A stretch of 64,000 bases of DNA from Micromonospora citrea (GCF_900090315.1 NZ_FMHZ01000002.1:620001-684000), one strand, 5' to 3'; positions 7,839-16,838 are shown, numbered from the stretch's first letter. Notes: generated by a model from the letters alone, not told the origin. Numbers and translations: made by a program.

Positions 7839-9095
7839 ATGACCGTCACCCTCGCCGTCGTCGGCGCCGGCAACCGCGGCAGCACGTACGCCGGATTCGC
7901 GCTGCGCCACCCCGAGCGCGCCCGCGTCGTCGCGGTCGCCGACCCCCGGCCCGCCCACCGGGCCGCGCTCGCCGACGCCCACGGCGTCGCGGCGTCCGCG
8001 ACGTTCGACTCCTGGCAGGACCTCGTCACGCGGCCCCGGCTGGCCGACGCCGTCGTGCTGGCCACCCCGGACCGGGAGCACGCCGAACCGGCCGCCCGCC
8101 TCGCCGACCTCGGCTACCACATCCTGCTGGAGAAGCCGATCGCGCCCAGCGAGGCCGAGTGCGAGGCGGTCGCCGCAGCCGCCGAGCGCACCGGCGTGCT
8201 GCTCGCCGTCTGCCACGTGCTGCGCTACACCCGCTACACCGACGCCGTGAAGCGGCACGTCGACGCCGGGGCGCTGGGCCGGATCATCGGCGTGGAACAC
8301 CTGGAGCCGGTGGGCTGGTGGCACTTCGCGCACTCCTACGTACGCGGCAACTGGCACCGCGCCGAGGACTCCTCCAGCAGCCTGCTCGCCAAGTGCTGCC
8401 ATGACCTGGACTGGCTGCGCTACATCGTCGACGACACCCCGGCGCGGGTCAGCAGCGTCGGGGCGCTGCACCACTTCCACCCCGGCAACCGGCCGCGCGG
8501 CGCGGCCGACCGCTGCCTCGACTGCCGCGTCGAGCCGACCTGCCCGTACTCCGCCGTCCGCTTCTACCGCGACTGCCTGGCCGATCCCGACCGGCACGAG
8601 TGGCCGCTGTCGGTGCTCACCCGCGACCTGACCGACGCGGGGGTCGACGCCGCCCTGCGCGAGGGGCCGTACGGGCGGTGCGTCTACGGCGGCGGCAACG
8701 ACGTCGCAGACCACCAGAGCGTGACCGTCTCCTTCGCCGGCGGCGCGACCGCCACGCTCACCATGAGCGCCTTCACCCCCGGCGGGCACCGGCGCACCCG
8801 GATCATGGGCACCCACGGCTTCCTGGAGGGCGACGGCGAACAGGTCACCGTGACCGACTTCGTCACCGGCTCCACCGTCACCACCGACACCCGGGGCGGC
8901 GGCGCGGACGCCGGCTCCGGCCACGGCGGCGGCGACATGGCACTGATGGCGGCCTTCGTCGAGGCGGTCGCCACCGGCGACCGGTCGCGGATGCGCTCCG
9001 GGCCGCGGGAGTCCCTGGACAGCCACCGGATGGCGTTCGCCGCCGAACGCAGCCGGCTCGCCGGCGGCACCCCCGTGGCGCTTCCCGCACCCTGA
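7839..9095 (+). CDS. Gfo/Idh/MocA-family oxidoreductase with Cys cluster
   Basis: A 418-residue NAD(P)-dependent oxidoreductase. The N-terminal Rossmann motif is VVGAGNRGSTYAG and the active-site motif is ILLEKPIAPS with the catalytic lysine. The C-terminal half carries a cysteine-rich insertion, CLDCRVEPTCPYSAVRF followed by further cysteines near FYRDC and YGRC, which could bind a metal such as zinc; this insertion occurs in a subgroup of the family. It is divergently transcribed from the first sugar operon across 149 bases and very likely belongs to the same pathway. AGGATC lies before the ATG. Confidence 0.88.
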   Translation: MTVTLAVVGAGNRGSTYAGFALRHPERARVVAVADPRPAHRAALADAHGVAASATFDSWQDLVTRPRLADAVVLATPDREHAEPAARLADLGYHILLEKPIAPSEAECEAVAAAAERTGVLLAVCHVLRYTRYTDAVKRHVDAGALGRIIGVEHLEPVGWWHFAHSYVRGNWHRAEDSSSSLLAKCCHDLDWLRYIVDDTPARVSSVGALHHFHPGNRPRGAADRCLDCRVEPTCPYSAVRFYRDCLADPDRHEWPLSVLTRDLTDAGVDAALREGPYGRCVYGGGNDVADHQSVTVSFAGGATATLTMSAFTPGGHRRTRIMGTHGFLEGDGEQVTVTDFVTGSTVTTDTRGGGADAGSGHGGGDMALMAAFVEAVATGDRSRMRSGPRESLDSHRMAFAAERSRLAGGTPVALPAP

Positions 9096-9381
9096 ACCGG
9101 ACGCGGCGAACGGCTGGCACTTCCCGGCTCAGACCCGGTCCGTGATCTACCCTGAGTGCGGAGTGCCGGTGCGGCGCCCCTGGGACCGGCGGCGTGAGCG
9201 GGGCCTGCTGCCGTCAGGGGCCGGTCGGCACGTGCCGCTGACCGCAGGACGGGGCGGTGACCGGCGCGCCGGGCGAGACGGTGGACAGGCGCGAACCCGG
9301 GCGCCGTTCGCAGCGATGAGTTCGCCGGCGCCGGCAGGTCAACCCTCCGACCGAGACGACCAACCCACCGGGAGCCAGGGC

Positions 9382-10026
9382 ATGGGCCAGATCCACATCG
9401 AACTCTTCGCGACCCTCGACCTCGTCGGGCAGTCGCCCGGCAGCCCCGACGAGGACCCGGCGGGCTTCCCGTTCGGTGGCTGGCAGGCGCCCCTGCTGGA
9501 CGAGGTGTCCGGGGCGCAGGTCGGCGCCGCGTACGAGGGCACGGACGCCCTCCTGCTCGGCCGGCGGACGTACGACATCTTCGCCGCCTACTGGCCGCAC
9601 CAGGAGGGCGGCCAGGACAACGAGATCGCCACGCTGTTCAACAGCGTCCCGAAGTACGTGGCCTCCCGCGGCCGCCCCGACCTCTCCTGGGCCGGATCCA
9701 CGCAGCTCGGCCCGGACCTGGCCGGCGCGGTGCGCGAGGTCCGCGAGCGGCACGAGCACGTCAAGGTCGTCGGGAGCCTGAACCTGGTGCAGACCCTCCT
9801 GCGCGAGAAGCTCTTCGACCGGCTCGACCTCTGGGTGCACCCGATCGTCCTCGGCGTCGGGAAGAAGGTGTTCGACGGCGGCGCGGTGCCCACGAGCCTC
9901 ACCCTGCTCGAACCGCCGGCAGCCGGCCCGAAGGGCACCGTCTACCTGCGCTACGGGCTCGTCGACGGCACGCCCGGAACGGGCGACATGGGCGCACCCG
10001 ATCGCGGCGCCGGACGCGACGACTGA
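9382..10026 (+). CDS. Dihydrofolate reductase-like (RibD C-terminal domain) protein
   Basis: A 214-residue single-domain protein of the RibD_C/dihydrofolate-reductase-like fold. The start MGQIHIELFATLDLVGQSP is typical of this group, with the LLLGRRTYDIFAAYWP and HVKVVGSLNLVQTLL segments forming the nucleotide-binding region. Members are usually NADPH-binding reductases of unknown substrate. The ATG at 9382 is chosen because upstream residues lack family likeness and GGAG stands before it. The last 20 residues are Gly/Asp-rich and probably disordered. It appears to be monocistronic. Confidence 0.85.
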   Translation: MGQIHIELFATLDLVGQSPGSPDEDPAGFPFGGWQAPLLDEVSGAQVGAAYEGTDALLLGRRTYDIFAAYWPHQEGGQDNEIATLFNSVPKYVASRGRPDLSWAGSTQLGPDLAGAVREVRERHEHVKVVGSLNLVQTLLREKLFDRLDLWVHPIVLGVGKKVFDGGAVPTSLTLLEPPAAGPKGTVYLRYGLVDGTPGTGDMGAPDRGAGRDD

Positions 10027-10057
10027 CGCCGCCCCGCCCCGGCGGCTCGGGGCGGCG
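10027..10057. terminator. GC-rich hairpin between convergent genes
   Basis: CGCCGCCCCG (10027-10036) pairs perfectly with CGGGGCGGCG (10048-10057) across an 11-base loop, starting right after the reductase stop codon. There is no T-run, as is usual for actinomycetes. It probably terminates the rightward gene and may also serve the leftward DUF1330 gene. Confidence 0.55.
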
Positions 10058-10147
10058 GCGGTGGTGGGTCCGGGCGGCGTCGGTGGTGGGTTCGCCGGGA
10101 CTCGCGCCCGAGGAGCACGGGACGTCGCCGCGACGGGTGGCCCGGGC

Positions 10148-10453
10148 CTACCCGTTGCCGAGGGTGGGCACGCCGTGGACGAGCAGGACCACCCCGTCCG
10201 TGGCGGCCACCCGGTCGCGGGCGATGTCCTGGTATTCGGGGGAGGTGGCCCACCGCTCGAAGCTCTCGCGGCTGTCGAAGGCCACCAGGACGACCTTGTC
10301 GTGGCGCCAGTCCCCCTCGACGACCCGCGGAGCCTCGTCGGCGGCGAGCAGCCGGCCCCCGTACGCGGACAGCACCGGCATGAAGGCGGCCGCGTACCGG
10401 TCGTAACGCTCCCGGTCGTGAATGGAGATCTGCGCGAGCGCGTAGACGGTCAC
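10148..10453 (-). CDS. DUF1330 family protein
   Basis: A 101-residue ferredoxin-like alpha/beta-barrel protein of the DUF1330 family (dimeric alpha-beta barrel superfamily). It opens MTVYALAQISIHDRERYDRY and contains the conserved EGDWRHDKVVLVAFDSRESF core. Function is unknown for the family. It starts at a GTG and is divergent from the ArsR regulator gene, whose operator lies 61 bases upstream, so it could share that control. Confidence 0.85.
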   Translation of the reverse strand: MTVYALAQISIHDRERYDRYAAAFMPVLSAYGGRLLAADEAPRVVEGDWRHDKVVLVAFDSRESFERWATSPEYQDIARDRVAATDGVVLLVHGVPTLGNG

Positions 10454-10513
10454 AGCCTCAGGTTACCCACTGGTAGGCAGTGGCGGAGCCCCTCGACGCG
10501 CTTGCGTACGGCC

Positions 10514-10537
10514 AACGGTAAGTCTACGCTTACCGTT
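10514..10537. promoter_or_regulatory. Perfect inverted repeat, putative ArsR operator
   Basis: AACGGTAAG (10514-10522) and CTTACCGTT (10529-10537) are perfect 9-base arms around TCTACG. The repeat abuts the GTG start of the ArsR-type regulator at 10539. ArsR proteins bind short TA-rich palindromes overlapping their own promoters, so autoregulation is the natural reading. The short distance to the start codon suggests a leaderless or nearly leaderless transcript. Confidence 0.7.
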
Positions 10538-10538
10538 C

Positions 10539-10877
10539 GTGGACACTGACGGACTGGGGGCGCTCGGCCTGCTCGGCGACCCCACCCGCCGCGCGATCGT
10601 CGAACTGCTGGCACGGCACCCCCGCTCCGTGGGCGAGCTGGCCGGGGAACTGCCGATCAGCCGGCCGGCGGTCTCCCAGCACCTGCGGGCACTCAAGGAC
10701 GGCGGCCTGGTCGTCGACCGGGCCGCCGGCACCCGCCGGGTCTACCGGCTCGACCCGGCCGGGCTGGCCGCCGTGCGGGCATACCTGGACCGGCTCTGGA
10801 ACGAGTCACTCACCGCCTTCCAGCAGGCCGCCGAGGCGGCCCCCACCGACGACGAAACCGACAGGAGCCTCGAATGA
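10539..10877 (+). CDS. ArsR-family winged-helix regulator
   Basis: A 112-residue winged-helix repressor. The core reads LLGDPTRRAIVELLARHPRS, then GELAGELPISRPAVSQHLRA (recognition helix) and the wing DGGLVVDRAAGTRRVYRL. No CxC or other thiol metal-sensing pair is present, so it is not a classical metal sensor. It belongs to the group that pairs with an AHSA1/SRPBCC protein: its stop overlaps the next gene start as ATGA. The GTG start follows a perfect palindrome that is likely its own operator. Confidence 0.9.
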   Translation: MDTDGLGALGLLGDPTRRAIVELLARHPRSVGELAGELPISRPAVSQHLRALKDGGLVVDRAAGTRRVYRLDPAGLAAVRAYLDRLWNESLTAFQQAAEAAPTDDETDRSLE

Positions 10878-11362
10878 ACGCCACACCCGCGATCCCCCCG
10901 ATCCGCCGGACGATCACCGTCGCGGCGCCCGTCGAACGGGCCTTCCGCGTCTTCACCGATTCCGTCGACAGCTGGTGGCCCGCCGAATACCACATCGGCC
11001 GGGCCGACTACGCCGGTGCGGTGCTGGAGCAGGGCGAGGGCGGCCGGTGGTACGAGCGCGGCGCCGACGGGAGCGAGTGCGACTGGGGGCGCGTGCTCGC
11101 CTGGGAGCCCCCGCACCGGCTGGTGCTGACCTGGCAGATCAACGGCGACTGGCAGTACGACCCGGACCCGGGGCGCGCCAGCGAGATCGAGGTGCGGTTC
11201 ACCCCGGCGGGGCCCGACCAGACGGTGGTCGAGCTGGAACACCGCCACCTCGAACGGCTCGCCGGCGGCCAGGCGATGCACGACGCCGTCGGTGGCGACG
11301 GCGGCTGGACCGGCGTCCTCGAACGATTCGCCAAGGTCGCGGGCGACGAGACCGGCGGCTGA
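10874..11362 (+). CDS. SRPBCC/AHSA1-type ligand-binding protein
   Basis: A 162-residue START-like fold protein related to the AHSA1 domain. It begins with IRRTITVAAPVERAFRVFTD, continues with GGRWYERGADGSECDWGRVL and RLVLTWQING, and ends in a helix with WTGVLERFAKVAGDE. Such proteins bind hydrophobic ligands and often occur as partners of ArsR regulators; the ligand is unknown. It is translationally coupled to the ArsR gene by an ATGA overlap, so the pair probably forms a small sensing or response unit. Confidence 0.87.
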   Translation: MNATPAIPPIRRTITVAAPVERAFRVFTDSVDSWWPAEYHIGRADYAGAVLEQGEGGRWYERGADGSECDWGRVLAWEPPHRLVLTWQINGDWQYDPDPGRASEIEVRFTPAGPDQTVVELEHRHLERLAGGQAMHDAVGGDGGWTGVLERFAKVAGDETGG

Positions 11363-11564
11363 CGCCCCGGCAGGATCGCCCTCACCTCGACGGCTGTCCG
11401 GTCACGACGGCCGAGAACTCGCCGCCGGCCTCGGTGGCGCCCCCCGCGCCCCGCACGGTGTGCCTCACCACCCGACGGCTGCCCCCGCGAGTCCCCTCGA
11501 CGAGGGAGCGTCCTGCCCCGCGTAGGTGATCACCCGAGGTGGGGCGGACGCGAAGACTGCGACC

Positions 11565-12167
11565 ATGACGGTCAACAAACTGCTCCGCACGGCCCTGCAC
11601 GCCCCTCCGGCGAACAGCGACACCGAGCGGCCCGTTCCGCGCTGGGTGCTGCGACTCGCCTACGCGATGCCGCTGCTCCTGCTGCCCTCCTGCCTGTGGC
11701 GGCTGCCCTTCGCCTTCCACTTCGAGATGGGGCAGCTGCACGAGGGGGGCATGCCGGGCCTCTGGTTGAGCATCCCGTACGTGTTCGGCCTGAGCGTGCT
11801 GTCGGAGCTGATCGCCTTCCTGTGCATCGGGCTGGTGCGCCGCTGGGGTGAGGTCGCGCCGGCCTGGATCCCGTTCATCGGCGGCAGGCCGATCCGGCCC
11901 CTCGCGGCGGTCGTCCCCGCGGTGCTCGGCGGGCTGGCCCTCACCGTCCTGTTCGGTTCCGTACCGGTCGGCGACGGCCAGACCCTCACCGTGTTCGGCG
12001 TGGGCGAGGACACCCCCTACGTCAACGGCTGGTGGAAGGCCCTCGCGATGGTCTGCACCGCCCCGATCCGCGTCTGGGGGCCGGTCGTCCTCGTGCTCGC
12101 CGTCGCCTACCACCTGCGCCGCCGCGCGGTCAGGACCGACCCGACCCCCGCCCCCGCGCACGGATGA
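11565..12167 (+). CDS. Hypothetical four-helix membrane protein
   Basis: A 200-residue protein with four apparent membrane segments: near WVLRLAYAMPLLLLPSCLW, SIPYVFGLSVLSELIAFLCI, LAAVVPAVLGGLALTVLFG, and the C-terminal APIRVWGPVVLVLAVAYHL. The loop GEVAPAWIPFIGGRPIRPLA is typical of a group of actinobacterial membrane proteins of unknown role. ATG 11565 is preferred to the GTG at 11526 because the upstream extension is unconserved-looking and polar. It converges on the amidohydrolase gene with only 30 bases between stops. Confidence 0.75.
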   Translation: MTVNKLLRTALHAPPANSDTERPVPRWVLRLAYAMPLLLLPSCLWRLPFAFHFEMGQLHEGGMPGLWLSIPYVFGLSVLSELIAFLCIGLVRRWGEVAPAWIPFIGGRPIRPLAAVVPAVLGGLALTVLFGSVPVGDGQTLTVFGVGEDTPYVNGWWKALAMVCTAPIRVWGPVVLVLAVAYHLRRRAVRTDPTPAPAHG

Positions 12168-12197
12168 CCTCCGCGACGACGCCCGCCGGCGGCGCGG

Positions 12198-13805
12198 TCA
12201 CCGCTGCCAGCGGACGACCCCGCCGACCACCGTGAGCGCCACCGTGATGTCGCGCAGGCCCGCCGGCTCGACCTGGTACGGGTCGACGGGCAGCGCGATG
12301 AAGTCGGCGAGCATCCCCGGGCGCAGCCGCCCCTTCAGATGCTCCTCGTAGGAGGCGTACGCCCCGGCGACGGTGAAGCCGTGCAGCGCCGCGTCGAGGT
12401 CGAGCCGCTCGTGCGGATCCACGCCGCCGGGCGGGGTGCCGTCGGGCTGCTGCCGGGTGACCGCCGCGTGGATGCCGTGGAACGGGTCCGGGTCCTCCAC
12501 CGGGGCGTCCGAGCCGAACGCCACCGTCGCGCCGGCGTCGAGCAGGCTGCGCCAGGCGTACGAGGCCAGGTCACGGCCGGCGAGCATGCTGGCGGTCAGG
12601 GGGATGTCGCTGGTGCAGTGGGTCGGCTGCATCGAGGCGATCACCCCCAACCGGGCGAGCAGCGGCACGTCCGCCGGCCGCAGGTGCTGGGTGTGTTCGA
12701 TCCGGTGCCGCAGCCGCCGTACCGTCGCCGCGCCGGCCGGGTCCGTACGCGCCCGCTCCTGCCACCGGGCGTACGCCTCCAGCACCATCTGGTTGGCCGC
12801 GTCGCCGATGGCGTGCGCCGCGACGGCGATGCCGGCCCCGGCCGCCTTCGCCACCAGTCGCTCGAACTCCTCCGCCGGCGTGACGGCGATGCCGTGGTTG
12901 CCCGGCTCGCCGTCGTACGGCTCGGTCATCAGGCAGGTGTGCGAGCCGAGCGCCCCGTCGGTGAAGATCTTCACCGGGCCGGTACGCAGCCAGCGGTCCC
13001 CGTCGCCGGTCGCCCAGCCTCCGTCGATGGCCTCGTCCAGCGCGGTCGACGGGATCGACTTGTGCACCCGCAGCGGCAGCTCGCCCCGGGCGTACAGGGT
13101 CTCGTAGGCGGCCCGGCAGTCCTGCCCGTCGATGTCGTGGATGCTGGTGAGGCCGACGGCGAGCAGCCGGGGCAGGTGGGTGCGCAACTGCGCGACCAGG
13201 TCACCGGCGAGCGAGGTGCGCATGACGTCGGCGGCCGCGTCGCCGGCCGCCTCCCGCAGGATTCCGGTCGGCTCGCCGCGTTCGTCGCGGACGATCTGCC
13301 CGCCGATCGGATCGGGGGTGCCGGCGTCGATGCCGAGCCGCCGGAGGGCGGCGGTGTTGACCCACGTGGTGTGCCCGTCGACGCTGGGCAGCACGGCGGG
13401 CCGATCCGGGCAGACGCGGTCCAGGTCGGCCCGCGTCGGCTGCACCGGCCGGTCCCACTTGTGGCTGTCCCAGCGCCCGCCGAAGAGCCAGGCGTCGGGC
13501 GGCAGGGTGGCGGCGTGCCGGGCGATCCGCGCCAGCGCCTCGTCGAGGCTGGTCGTGCCGCGCAGGTCCACCTGCTCCAGGCCACGCACGTAGGACGCCG
13601 AGTGGAGGTGGCTGTCGATCAGCCCGGGCAGCACCGTCATCCCGCCGAGGTCGATCCGGCGTGCCCCGACGCCGGCGCGGTCGCGGCACTCGTCGAGGCT
13701 GCCGACGGCGACGAGCCGCTCGCCGCGCACCAGCATGGCCTCGGCCATGGGGCGCGCGGGATCGAGCGTGTGGATGCGGGCGTTCTCGAAAACCGTACCG
13801 GTCAT
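12198..13805 (-). CDS. Amidohydrolase (YtcJ-type, Amidohydro_3)
   Basis: A 535-residue metal-dependent hydrolase. The N-terminal composite beta domain leads to the metal motif GLIDSHLHSA (H66, H68). Further landmarks are GRWDSHKW, VKIFTDGALGSHT, AVAAHAIGDAAN, HRIEHTQHL and the aspartate in VAFGSDAPVEDPDP, which match the family's metal and base positions. Relatives are annotated as putative formamide or imide amidohydrolases with little biochemical support, and they remove N-acyl or related groups. The start is the ATG at 13805; longer frames upstream are not protein-like. Confidence 0.9.
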   Translation of the reverse strand: MTGTVFENARIHTLDPARPMAEAMLVRGERLVAVGSLDECRDRAGVGARRIDLGGMTVLPGLIDSHLHSASYVRGLEQVDLRGTTSLDEALARIARHAATLPPDAWLFGGRWDSHKWDRPVQPTRADLDRVCPDRPAVLPSVDGHTTWVNTAALRRLGIDAGTPDPIGGQIVRDERGEPTGILREAAGDAAADVMRTSLAGDLVAQLRTHLPRLLAVGLTSIHDIDGQDCRAAYETLYARGELPLRVHKSIPSTALDEAIDGGWATGDGDRWLRTGPVKIFTDGALGSHTCLMTEPYDGEPGNHGIAVTPAEEFERLVAKAAGAGIAVAAHAIGDAANQMVLEAYARWQERARTDPAGAATVRRLRHRIEHTQHLRPADVPLLARLGVIASMQPTHCTSDIPLTASMLAGRDLASYAWRSLLDAGATVAFGSDAPVEDPDPFHGIHAAVTRQQPDGTPPGGVDPHERLDLDAALHGFTVAGAYASYEEHLKGRLRPGMLADFIALPVDPYQVEPAGLRDITVALTVVGGVVRWQR

Positions 13806-14034
13806 GGGGGCTGCCTGTTCGACGGCTGGACGGGGGGCACCCATGGTAGGCGGTTCGGTGCGCGACGCCGGGCCTCGGCCATGCCACCGCCACGCGTCCG
13901 GTGCCCGTCGCGCCACCATGGCGTCACCGACCTCCCGACGCCGAGGCGCAGCACGCCGCGGCGGCGTCCGTCCGCCCGCCCGATGTTCGATGTTTCCCCG
14001 CGCCGCAGTCGGCCCAGCGGCATCATGTGCTGAT

Positions 14035-15189
14035 ATGAGAAGAATGTCGGTTGCGGTCGTGCTTCTGGTCGTCGCGTTGGCGTCCGGTTGCGACGCGCCG
14101 GAGACGAAGTCGACCGGCGAGCCGCCCAGCCCGTCCGCCACCACCCCCGGCCCCCGAACCACACTCACCGTGGTGGCGGCCGGTGACCTGCTCGTGCACC
14201 CCGCGCTCAGCGAGCAGGCCGCTGCCGACGCCCGCCGGGCAGGACGTGACGGCCACGACTTCACCCAGGTGCTCGCCGCGGTCCGCGCCCGGGTGAGCGC
14301 CGCCGATCTGGCCATCTGCCACATGGAGACCCCGCTGGCCGAGCCCACCGGCCCGTTCACCGGCTGGCCGAACTTCAGCGTGCCTCCCGAGCTGGCCGAC
14401 GCCGCCGCCTGGGCCGGTTTCGACACCTGTTCCACGGCCTCCAACCACTCCCTGGACAGCGGGGTGGAGGGCATCGCCCGCACGCTCGACAACCTCGACC
14501 GGGTGGGCCTGCGGCACACGGGCACGGCGCGCACCGAGGCCGAGGCCCGACGCCCCACCATCCTGGACGTGGGCGGCGTCAAGGTCGGTCAACTCTCGTA
14601 CACCCTGAGCTTCAACGGCATACCACTGCCCGCGCAGAGACCGTGGGCGGCCAACCTGATCGACGAGGACGCCATCCTCGCCGAGGCACGGCGGGCGCGC
14701 GACGCCGGCGCGGAGATCGTCATCCTGTCGATGCACTGGGGTACGGAGTACCAGCACGAACCGAACGCCGACCAGGTCGACCTGGCACACCGGTTGCTGG
14801 CCTCGCCCGACGTGGACCTGATCGTCGGCCACCACGTGCACGTGGTGCAGCCCTTCGAGAAGATCGGCGCCAAGTGGGTCGCCTACGGCATGGGCAACCT
14901 GACCACCCGGTTCGGTGACGGCTCCCCGGAGAAGACGCAGGACGCGGTCCTGCCCGAGTTCACCTTCACCCGCACCTCGACCGGCAGGTGGGAGGTCACC
15001 GGCGTGACCGTGCTGCCCACCTGGATGGAATACCGGCCGATGGCCCGCGTGGTCGACCTGACCGCCGCTCTGAGCGACCCGCGGCTGCCCGCCGCCCGCC
15101 GCGCGCACTACGCCGCGATCGTCAGGCGGATCAACGGATACATCGACCTGCGGGGCGCCTTCTCCACCGGGCTGCGGATGTCGCAGTGA
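14035..15189 (+). CDS. CapA-family lipoprotein
   Basis: A 384-residue secreted protein of the CapA/PgsA group of metallophosphatase-like folds associated with poly-gamma-glutamate or capsule handling. The N-terminus MRRMSVAVVLLVVALASGC ends in a lipobox. Conserved stretches include VVAAGDLLVHP, HMETPLAEP, CSTASNHSLDSG, VILSMHWGTEYQ, LIVGHHVHVVQP and AYGMGNL, which carry the metal and catalytic residues. No capsule genes are adjacent, so the local role is unclear. An internal ATG at 14044 is an equally possible start. Confidence 0.88.
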   Translation: MRRMSVAVVLLVVALASGCDAPETKSTGEPPSPSATTPGPRTTLTVVAAGDLLVHPALSEQAAADARRAGRDGHDFTQVLAAVRARVSAADLAICHMETPLAEPTGPFTGWPNFSVPPELADAAAWAGFDTCSTASNHSLDSGVEGIARTLDNLDRVGLRHTGTARTEAEARRPTILDVGGVKVGQLSYTLSFNGIPLPAQRPWAANLIDEDAILAEARRARDAGAEIVILSMHWGTEYQHEPNADQVDLAHRLLASPDVDLIVGHHVHVVQPFEKIGAKWVAYGMGNLTTRFGDGSPEKTQDAVLPEFTFTRTSTGRWEVTGVTVLPTWMEYRPMARVVDLTAALSDPRLPAARRAHYAAIVRRINGYIDLRGAFSTGLRMSQ

Positions 15190-15534
15190 GCGCTCGTCGG
15201 GCCGCCCGGCGAGCCGCCCACCGCGCCGACGGCGAGGTGGGCGACCGGGGCCACCGGTGACGTCGGCACGAAGGGCGGCGCCCGCGGGGCCGCGCTGAGC
15301 CGCTGAGGCGGTTCACGTTCCCCTCGTGGCTGCCCCGAGCCTCCGCCCGTCGTCACGGGCGGGGGCCGCCGTAACGACATGGACCACCGGCAGCGCTTAC
15401 CCGTTGACGAGTCGGCCAGGGCTTGATCGGGTCCGGTCGGGGAGGAACCATTCGAGGCAGCAGTCGGGATCCGGGGACACGCCGCGCACGCCTGCGGGGC
15501 ACCGGTGGCGCTGCGCGGGCGACCGGAGGAACAC
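15190..15534. other. Intergenic stretch before the pucR-like gene
   Basis: No convincing gene is visible in these 345 bases. CCGCCCGT (15343-15350) and ACGGGCGG (15355-15362) form an 8-base stem with the tetraloop CGTC, a possible terminator after the CapA gene. The promoter of the PucR-type gene must lie in the last 150 bases, but no clear -35/-10 pair stands out. Confidence 0.5.
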
Positions 15535-16764
15535 ATGCAGGGTGAGCTGCAACGCATCGTCGACGCCCTCGCCGTCCACGTCGGCCGTCCCGCGCTCATC
15601 GAGGACCGACGTCAGCGCGTGGTGGTCTACAGCGAGCACACCGGGTTGATGGACGACGTCCGCCGGGCCTCGATCCTGCGCCGGCAGACCACGCCCGAGG
15701 TGATGGCCTGGTTCCGCGACGTCGGCATCATGCAGGCCCGGGAGCCGGTGCGGACGCCCCCGTCGCCGGAACTCGACCTCCTGCCCCGGCTCTGCGTGCC
15801 GATCCGCCACCAGGACCTGCTGCTGGGTTTCGTGTGGTTCATCGACCCGGACGGCACCATGACCGACGCGGACATCGAGGCCACCGGGCTGGTGAGCGAG
15901 CTGTCGCTGGCGCTCTACCGGGAGAACCTCCTCGGCGAGCTGGCCTCCCAGCGGGAGACCGAGGCGGCCCGTACGCTGCTGTCCGACAGCGAGACGACCC
16001 GTGACCGGTCGGTGCGGGCGCTGCGGGAGGCCGGCCTGATCGTCGGAGACGGGCCGGCGACGGCCCTCGTCGCGCAACTGGTCACGCCGGGCGGCAGCCT
16101 GCCCGACGAGGTCGCCCGGTTCGCGATGGAGCAGGCGCTGGTCACCACCCGACGCTGGGTCGGCACCCGGGAGGCGCTGCACGTCGTCCGCGACGACCAC
16201 GGCGTCCTGCTGCTCTGCGGCGACCGAAGCGCCGGCCGCCCCTCCCCCGAGGTCGTCGCCAAGCTCCTCGACGACAACCTGCGGCAGGCGATCCGCGGCC
16301 TCGCCACGGTCGAGCGCACCGTCGTCGGCGTCGGGCAGGCCCGACCCGGCTTGGCCGACGCCGTCGGCTCCTACGGGGAGGCGCTGCAGTCGGCCCGGGT
16401 GGGCGTCCGGCTGCCCGCCCTGGGCGGCGTGGTCTCCTGGTCGGGCCTGGGCATCTACCGAGTGCTGTCGCGGCTGGACGGCCGGCACCTGGACATGGCC
16501 GACGTGCACCCGGGGCTGGAGCGGATGCTGCGCGAGCAGGCGAACCCGGTGCTGCTGGAGACCCTGGAACGCTATCTGGACCTCGCCGGCAACGCCCATG
16601 CCACCGCCGAGCAGCTACGGCTGCACCGCACCACCCTCTACTACCGGCTGCAACGCATCGAGGAACTCGCCGAGACCGACCTGAAGGACGGCAACGAGCG
16701 GCTCTGCCTGCACCTGGCGTTGAAGCTGGGCCGGCTGACCGGCCACTACCGGCCGGAGGGCTGA
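15535..16764 (+). CDS. PucR/CdaR-family transcriptional regulator
   Basis: A 409-residue regulator. The N-terminal half is a GAF-like sensory domain (MQGELQRIVDALAVHVGRPA through the LPRLCVPIRHQDLLLGFVWF strand). The middle is a GGDEF-like region, and the C-terminus is the PucR helix-turn-helix with LRLHRTTLYYRLQRIEEL and LCLHLALKLGRL. Family members control purine, sugar-acid or amino-acid use in Gram-positives. GGAGGA five bases before the ATG fixes the start. Its target is not evident: neighbours are CapA and a convergent peptidase. Confidence 0.92.
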   Translation: MQGELQRIVDALAVHVGRPALIEDRRQRVVVYSEHTGLMDDVRRASILRRQTTPEVMAWFRDVGIMQAREPVRTPPSPELDLLPRLCVPIRHQDLLLGFVWFIDPDGTMTDADIEATGLVSELSLALYRENLLGELASQRETEAARTLLSDSETTRDRSVRALREAGLIVGDGPATALVAQLVTPGGSLPDEVARFAMEQALVTTRRWVGTREALHVVRDDHGVLLLCGDRSAGRPSPEVVAKLLDDNLRQAIRGLATVERTVVGVGQARPGLADAVGSYGEALQSARVGVRLPALGGVVSWSGLGIYRVLSRLDGRHLDMADVHPGLERMLREQANPVLLETLERYLDLAGNAHATAEQLRLHRTTLYYRLQRIEELAETDLKDGNERLCLHLALKLGRLTGHYRPEG

Positions 16765-16794
16765 GCCGGGCCGACGAGCCGTGAGCCGGGCGAC

Positions 16795-16830
16795 GGGGCG
16801 GGACGCCCGACGTGCCGCGCGTCCCGCCCC
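16795..16830. terminator. Bidirectional hairpin terminator
   Basis: GGGGCGGGACGC (16795-16806) pairs perfectly with GCGTCCCGCCCC (16819-16830) around a 12-base loop. It sits between two convergent stops at 16764 and 16839, so it can serve both genes. Confidence 0.75.
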
Positions 16831-16838
16831 GGAAGTGC

